Shown one piece after another: positions 1-7,559 of a stretch of DNA of 29,411 bases. The notes below the pieces were generated by a model. The model saw only the letters and a program-made list of their open reading frames with translations, was not told the DNA's origin and ran no database searches. Origin of the DNA: Chloroflexota bacterium. Its GTDB lineage: Bacteria > Chloroflexota > Limnocylindria > P2-11E. Position 1 is the stretch's first letter, and each line of letters begins with the position of its first letter. The DNA lies in assembly GCA_013695575.1 (NCBI GenBank), contig JACDAF010000301.1, positions 1 to 29,411 of the forward strand, given 5' to 3'. The translations under genes and the position numbers were made by a program.

Positions 1-1
1 T

Positions 2-72
2 GCGGGTGTGTTGTAGTGGTAACAAGGAACTTTCCCAAAGTTCAGTCACGGGTCCGATTCCCGTCACCCGCT
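2..72 (+). tRNA. tRNA-Gly (anticodon CCC)
   Basis: A full cloverleaf can be drawn. The acceptor stem is GCGGGTG (2-8) with CACCCGC (65-71). The D stem is TTGT/ACAA around the loop AGTGGTA. The anticodon stem is GAACT/AGTTC around TTCCCAA, giving anticodon CCC at 34-36. The T stem is ACGGG/CCCGT around TCCGATT. Discriminator base is T72 and CCA is not encoded. It decodes GGG. Two positions are unusual: the T loop reads T-C-C rather than T-T-C, so the near-universal U55 is a C, and the first D-stem pair is U-A rather than G-C. The GG of the D loop is kept, so it still looks like an elongator tRNA. Confidence 0.93.
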
Positions 73-85
73 CAGTGATCTCTTG

Positions 86-271
86 GTGAGGCGCCTCATT
101 CTCGCGGCCGCGCTTGCCCTCGTCGGCGGCGTCTTCCTGCTCCAGGGCATCGGTCTCCTGCGCGGCTCCGTCATGACCAGCGATCCGACGTGGGCCGTCA
201 TCGGCGCGGCGATGCTCGCCGTTGCGCTCCTCCTCGCGTGGTCCGCGGTCCGGCCGCGTAACTGGACCTAG
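86..271 (+). CDS. Small two-helix membrane protein, function unknown
   Basis: About 61 residues, beginning at GTG 86 or the adjacent TTG 83; no Shine-Dalgarno sequence decides between them. The first half (LILAAALALVGGVFLLQGIGLL) and the second half (WAVIGAAMLAVALLLAW) are hydrophobic enough for two membrane helices, joined by a short polar loop around RGSVMTSDP, and the tail is basic. This resembles the many short two-helix hypothetical proteins of GC-rich bacteria and I cannot assign a function. It lies 14 bases after the tRNA. Its TAG stop shares the palindrome CTAG with the stop of the convergent typA gene. GC-rich shadow frames can mimic membrane proteins, so reality is likely but not certain. 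Confidence 0.6.
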   Translation: MRRLILAAALALVGGVFLLQGIGLLRGSVMTSDPTWAVIGAAMLAVALLLAWSAVRPRNWT

Positions 272-2100
272 ACGGTCGTCGCCTTCTTGCGCTGACCCGC
301 GATCCGGTCGCGGTCCTGCTTCGCGAGCAGGCGCTTGCGGATCCGGTAGGCCGCGGGCGTGACCTCGAGCAGCTCGTCGTCCGCGAGGAACTCGACCGCG
401 TCGTCCAGGGAGAGATCGCGCACGCCGTCGAGGCGCACCGCGATGTCTGATGTGCTGCTGCGGATGTTCGTGAGGTGCTTCTTGCGTACGACGTTCACCT
501 CGAGGTCGCGGTCACGGATGTGCTCGCCCACGACCATGCCCTCGTAGACCTCCACGCCCGGGCCGATGAAGAGGGTGCCGCGGTCCTGCGCCGCATTCAG
601 ACCGAAGGTGGTGGTCGTGCCTGCCTCGAACGCGATGAGCGAGCCATATGTCCGGGGCTCGATCGCGCCCGCGTGCGGCCCGTAATCCGCGAAGAGCGTG
701 TTCATGACACCCTCACCGCGCGTGCCCGTGAGGAATGCCTGCCGGAACCCGAGCAGGCCCCGTGTAGGGATCCGGTACACGCAGTGCGCGGTCCCGTCGT
801 CGCGGTACTTCATGTCGACGAGCGCACCGCGGCGGCGGCCCGCGAGCTCGACGACGGCTCCGAGAAGCTCCTGGCTCACCTCGACCTCGAGCATCTCGTA
901 CGGTTCCTGCCTCTTCCCGTCGATGTCCTTGAAGATCACCTCCGGCCTCGAGACCTGGAGCTCGTAGCCCTCGCGCCTCAGGTTCTCGATGAGGATCGCG
1001 AGGTGCAGCTCGCCGCGCCCGCTCACCACCAACGTGTCGGGACTGTCCGTGTCCGCGACGCGCAGCGCCACGTCACGCTCGAGCTCCGAGTACAGCCGCT
1101 CGCGCAGCTTGCGGCTCGTGACGTGCGTCCCCTCGCGACCCGCGAACGGGCTCGTGTTCACCGCGAAGGTCATGCGCAGGGTGGGCTCCTCGACGCTGAT
1201 GGGTGGCAGCGATCGCGGATCGTCCGCGTCCGCGATCGTGTCACCGATGCGGATGTCCGGGACACCCGCGACCGCAACGATGTCCCCGGCCGCGGCCTCC
1301 TCGACCTCCTGGCGCCCGAGACCCTGGAACGTGTAGAGCTGCGTGACGCGGCCCTTCGTGAGTGTCCCCAGGTGGTCGATCCGTGCGACTGGCGCACCGC
1401 GCCTGAGCGTTCCTGCCTGCAGCCGGCCGATGGCGATCTTGCCCTTGTAGTCGTCGTACGTCGTCGTCGTGACGAGCAGCTGCGGGGGGGCGTCTGGGTC
1501 GACATCGGGCGGCGGGATGCTCTCGACGATCGCGTCGAACAGCGGCTCCAGCGTCTCACCGATGTGGCGGTGATCCGTCCCGGCGGCGCCGATCAGCGCG
1601 TTGGTGTAGACGGTCTCGAACTCGCACTGCTCCTCGCTCCCGCCGAGGTCGAGAAAGAGGTCGAAGGTGGCGTTCAAGACGTGGTTCGGGCGCGCCTGCG
1701 GGCGGTCGATCTTGTTGATGACGACGATCGCGCGATGGCCGCGGCGCAGTGCCTGCCGCAGGACGAAGGTCGTCTGCGGCATCGGGCCGTCGACGGCGTC
1801 GACGAGCAGCAGCACTCCGTCGACCATGTTCATCACCCGCTCGACCTCGCCACCGAAGTCCGCATGGCCCGGGGTATCCACGATGTTGATCTTGGTGCCC
1901 CGGTACATGACGGCGGTGTTCTTGGCCATGATCGTGATGCCACGCTCGCGCTCGAGATCGTTCGAGTCCATGACGCGCTCGGTCAGCTGCTGGTTCTCTC
2001 GAAAGATCCGGCTCTGGCGGAGCATCGCGTCCACGAGGGTGGTCTTGCCGTGATCGACGTGCGCGATGATCGCGACGTTGCGGATGTCGTGACGACGCAC
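268..2100 (-). CDS. typA: Translational GTPase TypA/BipA
   Basis: Ribosome-associated GTPase of the EF-G family, involved in 50S assembly and stress adaptation in other bacteria. The N-terminal G domain has the P-loop AHVDHGKT, the switch II motif DTPGH and the G4 motif NKID. These are followed by the beta-barrel domain, EF-G-like domains III and V, and the TypA-specific C-terminal part ending in a basic tail (RKRLLAKQDRDR...). I chose the GTG at 2098-2100. It gives about 610 residues, the usual family length, and the start then aligns with MxxxRNIAIIAHVDHG of known BipA proteins. A -10-like CATACT lies exactly 8 bases upstream, which suits a leaderless mRNA. The frame stays open to a GTG at 2161-2163 (631 residues), 12 bases after the HAD gene; that is the alternative if the two genes form one operon. 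Confidence 0.95.
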   Translation of the reverse strand: MRRHDIRNVAIIAHVDHGKTTLVDAMLRQSRIFRENQQLTERVMDSNDLERERGITIMAKNTAVMYRGTKINIVDTPGHADFGGEVERVMNMVDGVLLLVDAVDGPMPQTTFVLRQALRRGHRAIVVINKIDRPQARPNHVLNATFDLFLDLGGSEEQCEFETVYTNALIGAAGTDHRHIGETLEPLFDAIVESIPPPDVDPDAPPQLLVTTTTYDDYKGKIAIGRLQAGTLRRGAPVARIDHLGTLTKGRVTQLYTFQGLGRQEVEEAAAGDIVAVAGVPDIRIGDTIADADDPRSLPPISVEEPTLRMTFAVNTSPFAGREGTHVTSRKLRERLYSELERDVALRVADTDSPDTLVVSGRGELHLAILIENLRREGYELQVSRPEVIFKDIDGKRQEPYEMLEVEVSQELLGAVVELAGRRRGALVDMKYRDDGTAHCVYRIPTRGLLGFRQAFLTGTRGEGVMNTLFADYGPHAGAIEPRTYGSLIAFEAGTTTTFGLNAAQDRGTLFIGPGVEVYEGMVVGEHIRDRDLEVNVVRKKHLTNIRSSTSDIAVRLDGVRDLSLDDAVEFLADDELLEVTPAAYRIRKRLLAKQDRDRIAGQRKKATTV

Positions 2101-2108
2101 TCGCTGCA

Positions 2109-2114
2109 AGTATG
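2109..2114 (-). promoter_or_regulatory. Candidate -10 box for leaderless typA mRNA
   Basis: Read on the minus strand this is CATACT, ending 8 bases before the GTG at 2100. The same 8-base spacing is seen for TACTGT before iolD and TAGGCT before the GH13 gene, which is why I record it. There is no clear -35 box. It lies inside the longer typA reading frame, so it only makes sense if translation starts at 2100. Confidence 0.3.
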
Positions 2115-2175
2115 CGGGCTGTCGTCTCGCGAGCTGCCGCGAGGATGGCCAAGGGGACGCCACCTGTGAAGCCTG

Positions 2176-2856
2176 CTACCCGCCCGATCGCGACGCGTCC
2201 ACGACGGCAAGCACCGCGGTGAGCCCGCGCTGCCCACCGACCGGCACCTCTCCGTCAAGGTGAAGGAAGCGCAGCCCGGCCGCGACCGCGCCGCCGTCCG
2301 CGACGGCATGGTCACCGACCATCAGCGCCAGGTCGGGGGGGACAGCGAGCTTCTCGCAGGCGGCGAGGAAGATCCGCGGGTCGGGCTTCTCCGCGCCGAC
2401 CTCGTACGAGTGCGTGAACGCATCGACGAGCCCGCCGAGGCCACGCCCCTCGAAGATCGTGACGAGCTCGCGCGGGACATTGCTCACCACGCCGACCTTG
2501 ACGCCGCGCGCGCGGAGCGCACGCAGCGTCGGCTCGGTATCGGAATACGGTACCCAGCGCTCCTGCGACATGACGCGCCGGTACAGCTCAGGCGCGAGCC
2601 CCGGCGCGAGGCGGTGAGCGCGCTCGAACAGTGACGTCCACGCCGCCCGGTGAAGGTCGGGCGAGAGATCGCGCCCTCTGGCGAGCTCCTGGGGCGTCTT
2701 GCCGGCGGCCCAGATCTCGTCCCACAGGGCTCGCGCGTCCGCGTACGTGACGTGCACTCCCCGCTCATCCGCGGCCTCAACGATCGCGTGCGCCGCGTCC
2801 GGGCTCGCGAAGAGCGTGTCGCCCCAGTCGAAGAGCACCGCGCGGATCGGTGGCAC
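2176..2856 (-). CDS. HAD-superfamily hydrolase (subfamily IA type)
   Basis: A 226-residue haloacid-dehalogenase-like enzyme, probably a small-molecule phosphatase; the substrate cannot be read from sequence. Motif I is FDWGDTL (nucleophile Asp10), motif II is VVSN (Ser125), motif III is the Lys in AEKPDP (Lys157), and motif IV is GDHAVAD (Asp182, Asp187). A helical cap lies between residues 15 and 105. The usual general acid Asp at nucleophile+2 is Gly12 here, with an Asp at +3 instead. The start is GTG at 2854-2856. The gene ends 12 bases before the longer typA start and is divergent from the oxidoreductase at 2911 across 54 bp. Confidence 0.85.
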   Translation of the reverse strand: MPPIRAVLFDWGDTLFASPDAAHAIVEAADERGVHVTYADARALWDEIWAAGKTPQELARGRDLSPDLHRAAWTSLFERAHRLAPGLAPELYRRVMSQERWVPYSDTEPTLRALRARGVKVGVVSNVPRELVTIFEGRGLGGLVDAFTHSYEVGAEKPDPRIFLAACEKLAVPPDLALMVGDHAVADGGAVAAGLRFLHLDGEVPVGGQRGLTAVLAVVDASRSGG

Positions 2857-2910
2857 TGCACGATTCTCGGCGGCTTCGCAGAATGGCGCTCACCAGCGAG
2901 GGAGGACCAC

Positions 2911-3906
2911 ATGCGTGTCGCGATCCTCGGCGTCGGCCGGCTCGGGGCGTTCCATGCGCGGGTGCTGCGCGACATGCGTGACGTGACCGAGCTCCGCGTG
3001 TACGACGCGGACGCCGCTCGCGCCCGGGAGGTCGCGGCGCCGCTTGATGCGCGCGCCGTCGGAACGATCGATGATGCCCTCGCGGGAGCGGACGCCGCGG
3101 TCATCGTCACCCCGACGGGGAGCCATGCCAGCCTCATCCACACCTGCCTCGCGCTCGGGCTGCCCGCCTTCTGCGAGAAGCCGATCTCGCTGGACCTCGC
3201 ATCCAGCCGCACGGTCGTCGAGCAGGTCGAGCGCAGCGAAGGACGGGTCCAAATCGGCTTCCAGCGCCGCTTCGACGCCGGCTTCCAGGCCGCTCGTGAC
3301 CTCGTGCGCTCTCGCGAGCTTGGCACGATCTACGGCTTCGCGATGACGAGCCGCGACGCGTTGCCACCGCCGGACGCGTACATCAGCACGTCCGGCGGGC
3401 AGTTCCGGGATCAGCTCATCCACGACTTCGACATGACGCGCTGGCTTTTCGGCGACGAGGTCGAGGAGCTGACCGCGCTCGGGTCGACCCAGGGATTCCC
3501 GCAGTACGACGTGATGGGCGACGTGGCCACGGCGGCCGTCCTCATGCGGCTACGCGGAGGCGCGGTCGGGTCCGCGAGCGCCGCGCGCCACAACGAGGCA
3601 GGCTACGACATCCGGGTCGAGGTCTATGCGGCGAAGGACACGATCGCCGTGGGCTGGGACCCGCGCACGCCGGTCCGCTCCGTCGAGCGCGACATGCCCG
3701 CGCTCGCCGGCCCGCGGTATCCTTCGTTCTTCGTGCGGTTCGACGCGGCCTACCGTGCGGAGCTTGCGCACTTCCTGCGCTTCGCGCGTGGCGAGGCCGA
3801 CAACCCCTGCACCGTCGCGGAGGCGCACGAGGCGCTGCGCCTCGCCGAGGCGGCGACGCTGTCGGTTCGAGCACGCAGGCCCGTCAGGCTGAGCGAGATC
3901 AACTAA
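2911..3906 (+). CDS. Gfo/Idh/MocA oxidoreductase, inositol 2-dehydrogenase-like
   Basis: A 331-residue NAD(P)-dependent dehydrogenase, cytosolic. ATG 2911 follows a strong GGGAGG (2900-2905). The N-terminal Rossmann domain has GVGRLGAFH (residues 7-15). EKP (Lys90) and the pattern D167-x-x-x-H171, in DQLIHDFDM, match the Lys-Asp-His catalytic set of inositol 2-dehydrogenase (K97/D172/H176 in Bacillus subtilis IolG). With iolB/C/D/E in the same window, oxidation of myo-inositol to 2-keto-inosose is the favoured role. Related enzymes act on scyllo-inositol or other polyols, so the substrate is inferred. An upstream read-through of the frame to 2650 is antisense to the HAD gene and is not used. 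Confidence 0.88.
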   Translation: MRVAILGVGRLGAFHARVLRDMRDVTELRVYDADAARAREVAAPLDARAVGTIDDALAGADAAVIVTPTGSHASLIHTCLALGLPAFCEKPISLDLASSRTVVEQVERSEGRVQIGFQRRFDAGFQAARDLVRSRELGTIYGFAMTSRDALPPPDAYISTSGGQFRDQLIHDFDMTRWLFGDEVEELTALGSTQGFPQYDVMGDVATAAVLMRLRGGAVGSASAARHNEAGYDIRVEVYAAKDTIAVGWDPRTPVRSVERDMPALAGPRYPSFFVRFDAAYRAELAHFLRFARGEADNPCTVAEAHEALRLAEAATLSVRARRPVRLSEIN

Positions 3907-3981
3907 GGTGCTTCGCACGTCCCCGCGCCGCCCGCCTCCGCCAGCCGAAGCCACGCCTTCCGGTCGCCTCCTTGGTCGTCC

Positions 3982-4713
3982 GTGAGCGTCGAGGTGCGCT
4001 TCCTCGGGAGCGGCAACGCGTTCGCGGCCGGCGGGCGGGGACACGCCTGCATCATGGTCACGGCGACGGAGGGCCGGATCCTCCTCGACTGCGGTGGGAG
4101 CGCGCTGCCCGCCATCACCGCCGCCTGCGATCCCAGCACCATCGACGCGGTCGCGATCACCCATCTGCACGGCGACCACTTCGGCGGCCTGCCCTACCTC
4201 GTCCTGCAGCAGAAGTACGCGCCCCGGTCGCGCCCGCTCGCCCTCGGTGGCCCGCCCTCGCTCGGCGCACGCTTTCTCCAGGTCGCCGACGGCCTTTACC
4301 CCGACTTCCTCGATGAGCCGTTCCCCTTCGAGCTCGAGTTCACGACCCTTCACGAAACCCCTGTGCGGCTCGGCCCGGCGGACGTGTCGGCGCATCCGGT
4401 CACGCATGTGCCGGCGTCAGAGCCGCACGGGCTGCGCGTGCGCGTCGGCGGAAAGCTCATCGCGTACACGGGCGACGCCGCGTGGAGCGACGCGCTGCCG
4501 GCGCTCGCCGACGGCGCGGATCTCTTCATCTGCGAGGCGACCACGTACTCCACCAACGATCCGGCGCACTTGAGCGCGCGCGAGCTGGCGCGCCACCGCG
4601 ACGAGCTTCGGGCGAAGCGGATCATCGTGACCCACCTCGGGTCCGAGTCTCTCGCGAACCGGCACGACCTCGTGTTTGACATCGCGGAGGACGGCGCGAC
4701 CTTCGAGGTCTAG
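3982..4713 (+). CDS. Metallo-beta-lactamase-fold hydrolase (RNase Z-like)
   Basis: A 243-residue hydrolase with the two-metal site HLHGDH (residues 61-66), His142 in PVTHVP, Asp165 in YTGDAAW and His218 in VTHLG. The opening RFLGSGNAF and the overall order match the RNase Z/ElaC-like branch, which also contains cyclic phosphodiesterases such as PhnP. It lacks features that would prove tRNA 3' processing, and the substrate is unknown. The start is GTG 3982, with no good Shine-Dalgarno, 75 bases after the oxidoreductase stop on the same strand. Co-transcription with that gene is plausible. A hydrolase of cyclic or phosphodiester compounds would fit the phosphodiesterase theme of the window, but this is inference. 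Confidence 0.85.
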   Translation: MSVEVRFLGSGNAFAAGGRGHACIMVTATEGRILLDCGGSALPAITAACDPSTIDAVAITHLHGDHFGGLPYLVLQQKYAPRSRPLALGGPPSLGARFLQVADGLYPDFLDEPFPFELEFTTLHETPVRLGPADVSAHPVTHVPASEPHGLRVRVGGKLIAYTGDAAWSDALPALADGADLFICEATTYSTNDPAHLSARELARHRDELRAKRIIVTHLGSESLANRHDLVFDIAEDGATFEV

Positions 4714-4778
4714 CGTCCTGGCCCGGAGACTGCTGGCCGTCGGCACGGCGACGAGCCGGACCGGCCAGGCGACGCTAG
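4710..4778. terminator. Stem-loop shared by two convergent genes, both stop codons in the stem
   Basis: CTAGCGTC (4710-4717) pairs with GACGCTAG (4771-4778), and CTGGCC (4718-4723) pairs with GGCCAG (4763-4768), with a 2-base bulge (4769-4770). The TAG of the MBL-fold gene (4711-4713) lies in the left arm and the stop of the minus-strand ATPase gene (4775-4777) in the right arm. The loop of about 39 bases is GC-rich. There is no T-run, so intrinsic termination is not proven, but position and symmetry fit a bidirectional terminator or 3'-end protector. Confidence 0.55.
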
Positions 4779-5932
4779 CCGGAAGACAGCTCGGCGGGCG
4801 TGGCCGGCACGATGACGTGGGCGCGCTCCGGGCGGAGCATGAGCGAGACGGAGCCCTCGAAAGCGACGCCCGCACCGGGATCAGCCTGGTCGACGATCCA
4901 TTCGCGGCCGTCGACATTGATCCAGTACCGCATGATGTCACCGAGGAACGCGCGCCGCGCCACCGTCCCCGCGAGCGAGATCATTCCCTGTGCTGTGGCA
5001 CCCGCGGAGGCGAGCCACAGCGACTCGGGCCTCACCGAGAGTCTCACTTCCTGATCTTCGCGCACGCTCACCCCAGGTGGCAGGCCGACCGGCACGCGCG
5101 CCCCACCGAACGCAAGCACCGCCGTAGCGCCGCGGACGTCGCGGGCGATCGCCGGAACGAGGTTCACTGCGCCGACGAAGTCCGCGAGGAACTCGGTACG
5201 CGGGCGGTAATAGATCTCCCAGGGTGTACCCGCCTGCTCGACGCGGCCCTGATTCATGACCGCGATCCAGTCTGAAAGGGAAAGCGCTTCGTCCTGATCA
5301 TGGGTGACGTAGATGAACGTCATCCGCAGCTGCTGCTGCAGCTCACGCATCTCCCAACGCAGCGACTCCCGGAGCTTCGCATCGAGGTTCGACAGCGGCT
5401 CGTCGAGAAGCAGGATCTGGGGCCGCACGACGAGCGCGCGGCCGACGGCGACGCGCTGCTGCTGGCCGCCGGAGAGCTGATTCGGCCAGCGGTGGCCGAG
5501 TCCCCCGAGACCGACGAACTCGAGCGTCTCGGCGACGCGCCGCTCGCGCTCCTTGCCCGGGACGCCGGCGACGCGCAGTCCGTATCCAACGTTGTCCTTC
5601 ACGGTCATGTGGGGAAAGAGTGCGTAGTCCTGGAACACCATCGCCGTACCGCGCCGGTGAGCTGGAAGCTGATTGATCCGCTTGCCGCTGAGGACGATAT
5701 CGCCCTCGTCTGGGTCGTAGAAACCGGCGATCATCCGCAGCGTTGTCGTCTTGCCGCAGCCGGAAGGGCCGAGCAGGGTGGCGAAGGCACCGCGCGGGAT
5801 GGCGAAGGAGACGTTGTCGACCGCCTTGGCGGCCCCGAAACGCTTCGTGACGTTGTCGACCCGCAAGTGCGCTGTCTCGGCGGCACCTGGGAGGACCTCG
5901 GGGGCCGAAGACCCCGGCTGGCCGTCAGCCAC
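4775..5932 (-). CDS. ABC transporter ATPase, FbpC/PotA/AfuC type
   Basis: A 385-residue ATPase energising the adjacent importer. Walker A is GPSGCGKT (residues 55-62), the Q-loop is FQD (100-102), the signature is LSGGQ (153-157), and Walker B ends in Asp177-Glu178. The H-loop lies in VTHDQDEA, and a C-terminal TOBE-type domain follows (about 245-380). A 22-residue leader precedes the first strand. The start is GTG at 5930-5932, inside the last 8 bases of the permease gene, so translation is probably coupled. It is the last gene of the iolD-iolB-importer run. The family includes ferric iron, hexose-phosphate, polyamine and phosphonate systems, so substrate is not given by the ATPase. Confidence 0.93.
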   Translation of the reverse strand: MADGQPGSSAPEVLPGAAETAHLRVDNVTKRFGAAKAVDNVSFAIPRGAFATLLGPSGCGKTTTLRMIAGFYDPDEGDIVLSGKRINQLPAHRRGTAMVFQDYALFPHMTVKDNVGYGLRVAGVPGKERERRVAETLEFVGLGGLGHRWPNQLSGGQQQRVAVGRALVVRPQILLLDEPLSNLDAKLRESLRWEMRELQQQLRMTFIYVTHDQDEALSLSDWIAVMNQGRVEQAGTPWEIYYRPRTEFLADFVGAVNLVPAIARDVRGATAVLAFGGARVPVGLPPGVSVREDQEVRLSVRPESLWLASAGATAQGMISLAGTVARRAFLGDIMRYWINVDGREWIVDQADPGAGVAFEGSVSLMLRPERAHVIVPATPAELSSG

Positions 5933-7541
5933 GGGCCGCTCCGAGCGAGACCCGGCCGCGACCGAGGACCGCGATGACGACGAGCGCGATGATCGCCATC
6001 CCGACGTCGGCCACGGTGAACGCGGTGGCGCCGCCCCAGTTGAAATCGCCGACGAGCTGGAAGATGGTGATCGTCGCGGTGGTGGATTGCGTGGTGAAGA
6101 GGAAGATCACGACCGACAGGGTGGTCACCGCGCGGACGAACGTGGTGGTGAAGCCGACGCGGACCGAGCCACCCAGCATCGGCACGAGAACGTCGCGGAA
6201 CGTGCGCAGGCCACTGGCGCCGAGGCTCGTCGCGGCCTCGTCGATGGAGCGATCGATCTGGCGCAGGCCGGCTACGGCCGCCTGGTACCCGACCGGGATG
6301 TTCCAGAAGATCATCGAGATCGTGATGAGCGCGCCACGATCGACCCAGTCGAGCCACTGCTCGTTGAACGCGGTCGCGTACCCCAGTCCGAAGAAGAGAC
6401 CGGGCACGGCGGCCGGCATGATGAGGAGGAAGTCGAGCACGCGCCGGCCGCGCCAGCGACCGCGCTCGACGAGGAACGCGGCCAACACGGCGAAGATCCC
6501 GGACAGCGTGGCCGCAACGAGCCCGTAGACCAGGGTGTTACGGAGGCTCAGGCTGTGCGCGCCGACGTACTCGAAGTGCTGTGTCGTGAATCCGAGGTTC
6601 GTCGGGAAGGCGAGCGTGAGGGCGCTCACGACGAGCGTGCCGTACACGAGCAGGATGACGAGAGCGCAGAGCGAGCACGCGATGAACGCGGCCCACGACA
6701 CCCAACGGGGCACCGGCGGCCGCGGGATCGACGACGCCTTTCCGCTGACGGTCACGTACTGGCGGCCGCCATCGAGCCGAAGCTTCGCGACGTAGATGAC
6801 GAGCGCGAGCCCGAGGAGGATGGTGCTCACGGCGGCGGCGCCGGAGAGGTCGCCGAAGCCCGAGATGAGGCCATACGCCTGTGTCGGAAGCACCGTGTAG
6901 AGCCCGCCGATGAGCGCCGGATTGCCGAAGTCCTCGAGCACATAGATCGCCGTCGTCAGGATCGCCGCGCCGAGCCCCGGACGCGTGAGCGGCAGCGTGA
7001 CACTGCGGAAGACCTGCCAGGGGCCAGCGCCGAGGTTTCGCGCGGCCTGCTCGAGCCGGGCGTCGCTGCGGGAGAGCACGTCGGCGATGAGCTGGTAGGA
7101 GAACGGGAAGAATGCGATCGTCTGCACGCCCCAGATCCCGAAAAGTCCGAGAATGTTCGGGCTCTGGCCGAACACGTGGTACGTGATGATCCCTCGCGGA
7201 CCGAACAGCAGGATGTAAGCGGCCGCGACGACGAACGGCGGCGAGAGGAGCGGCAGGATACCGACGAGGCGGAAGAACGGCTTGCCGCGCATGTCCGTGT
7301 AGACCATCGCGTACGCGTACACGAACCCGAGGAGCACCGCGGTCGTCGTCGACAGCGCCGTGACCGAGAGCGAGTTCTGGAGTGGGCGCACCCACGACCC
7401 GCCGCTGAAGAAGTCCGCGTACCCGCTCCCCCCAGGCGTTGCGACGACGCGGACCTGCGGGTAGACGATGAACAGGAGGACGAGGCCGGTGACGACCAGC
7501 AGCGCGAGCAGGAGCGACGGCTCGCGCCGCAGGCTGGTCAC
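5925..7541 (-). CDS. ABC transporter permease, fused double domain, FbpB/AfuB type
   Basis: A 538-residue inner-membrane protein with about twelve hydrophobic segments and two copies of the permease domain. Each carries an ATPase-docking (EAA) loop, at EQAARNLGAG near the middle of the first half and DEAATSLGAS in the second. This fused two-domain layout is typical of ferric iron/hexose-phosphate importers and is unlike the separate MalF/MalG subunits elsewhere in the window. The start is GTG 7539-7541, 18 bases after the binding-protein gene. The 3' end overlaps the ATPase gene by 8 bases. Confidence 0.93.
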   Translation of the reverse strand: MTSLRREPSLLLALLVVTGLVLLFIVYPQVRVVATPGGSGYADFFSGGSWVRPLQNSLSVTALSTTTAVLLGFVYAYAMVYTDMRGKPFFRLVGILPLLSPPFVVAAAYILLFGPRGIITYHVFGQSPNILGLFGIWGVQTIAFFPFSYQLIADVLSRSDARLEQAARNLGAGPWQVFRSVTLPLTRPGLGAAILTTAIYVLEDFGNPALIGGLYTVLPTQAYGLISGFGDLSGAAAVSTILLGLALVIYVAKLRLDGGRQYVTVSGKASSIPRPPVPRWVSWAAFIACSLCALVILLVYGTLVVSALTLAFPTNLGFTTQHFEYVGAHSLSLRNTLVYGLVAATLSGIFAVLAAFLVERGRWRGRRVLDFLLIMPAAVPGLFFGLGYATAFNEQWLDWVDRGALITISMIFWNIPVGYQAAVAGLRQIDRSIDEAATSLGASGLRTFRDVLVPMLGGSVRVGFTTTFVRAVTTLSVVIFLFTTQSTTATITIFQLVGDFNWGGATAFTVADVGMAIIALVVIAVLGRGRVSLGAARG

Positions 7542-7559
7542 CGGCCGATCCCTAGTCCG

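Noticed and set aside
1..80. Integration (att) site at the tRNA
   Set aside because: No integrase and no repeated tRNA 3' end anywhere in the window.
475..2169. A 564-codon plus-strand open frame over typA
   Set aside because: Antisense shadow of a gene with complete GTPase motifs; composition is Arg/Asp/Val/Leu-rich without recognisable features.
2863..2884. ATTCT-N12-AGAAT inverted repeat between the HAD and oxidoreductase genes as an operator
   Set aside because: Five-base arms are too short to stand out and no -10 box is associated with them.
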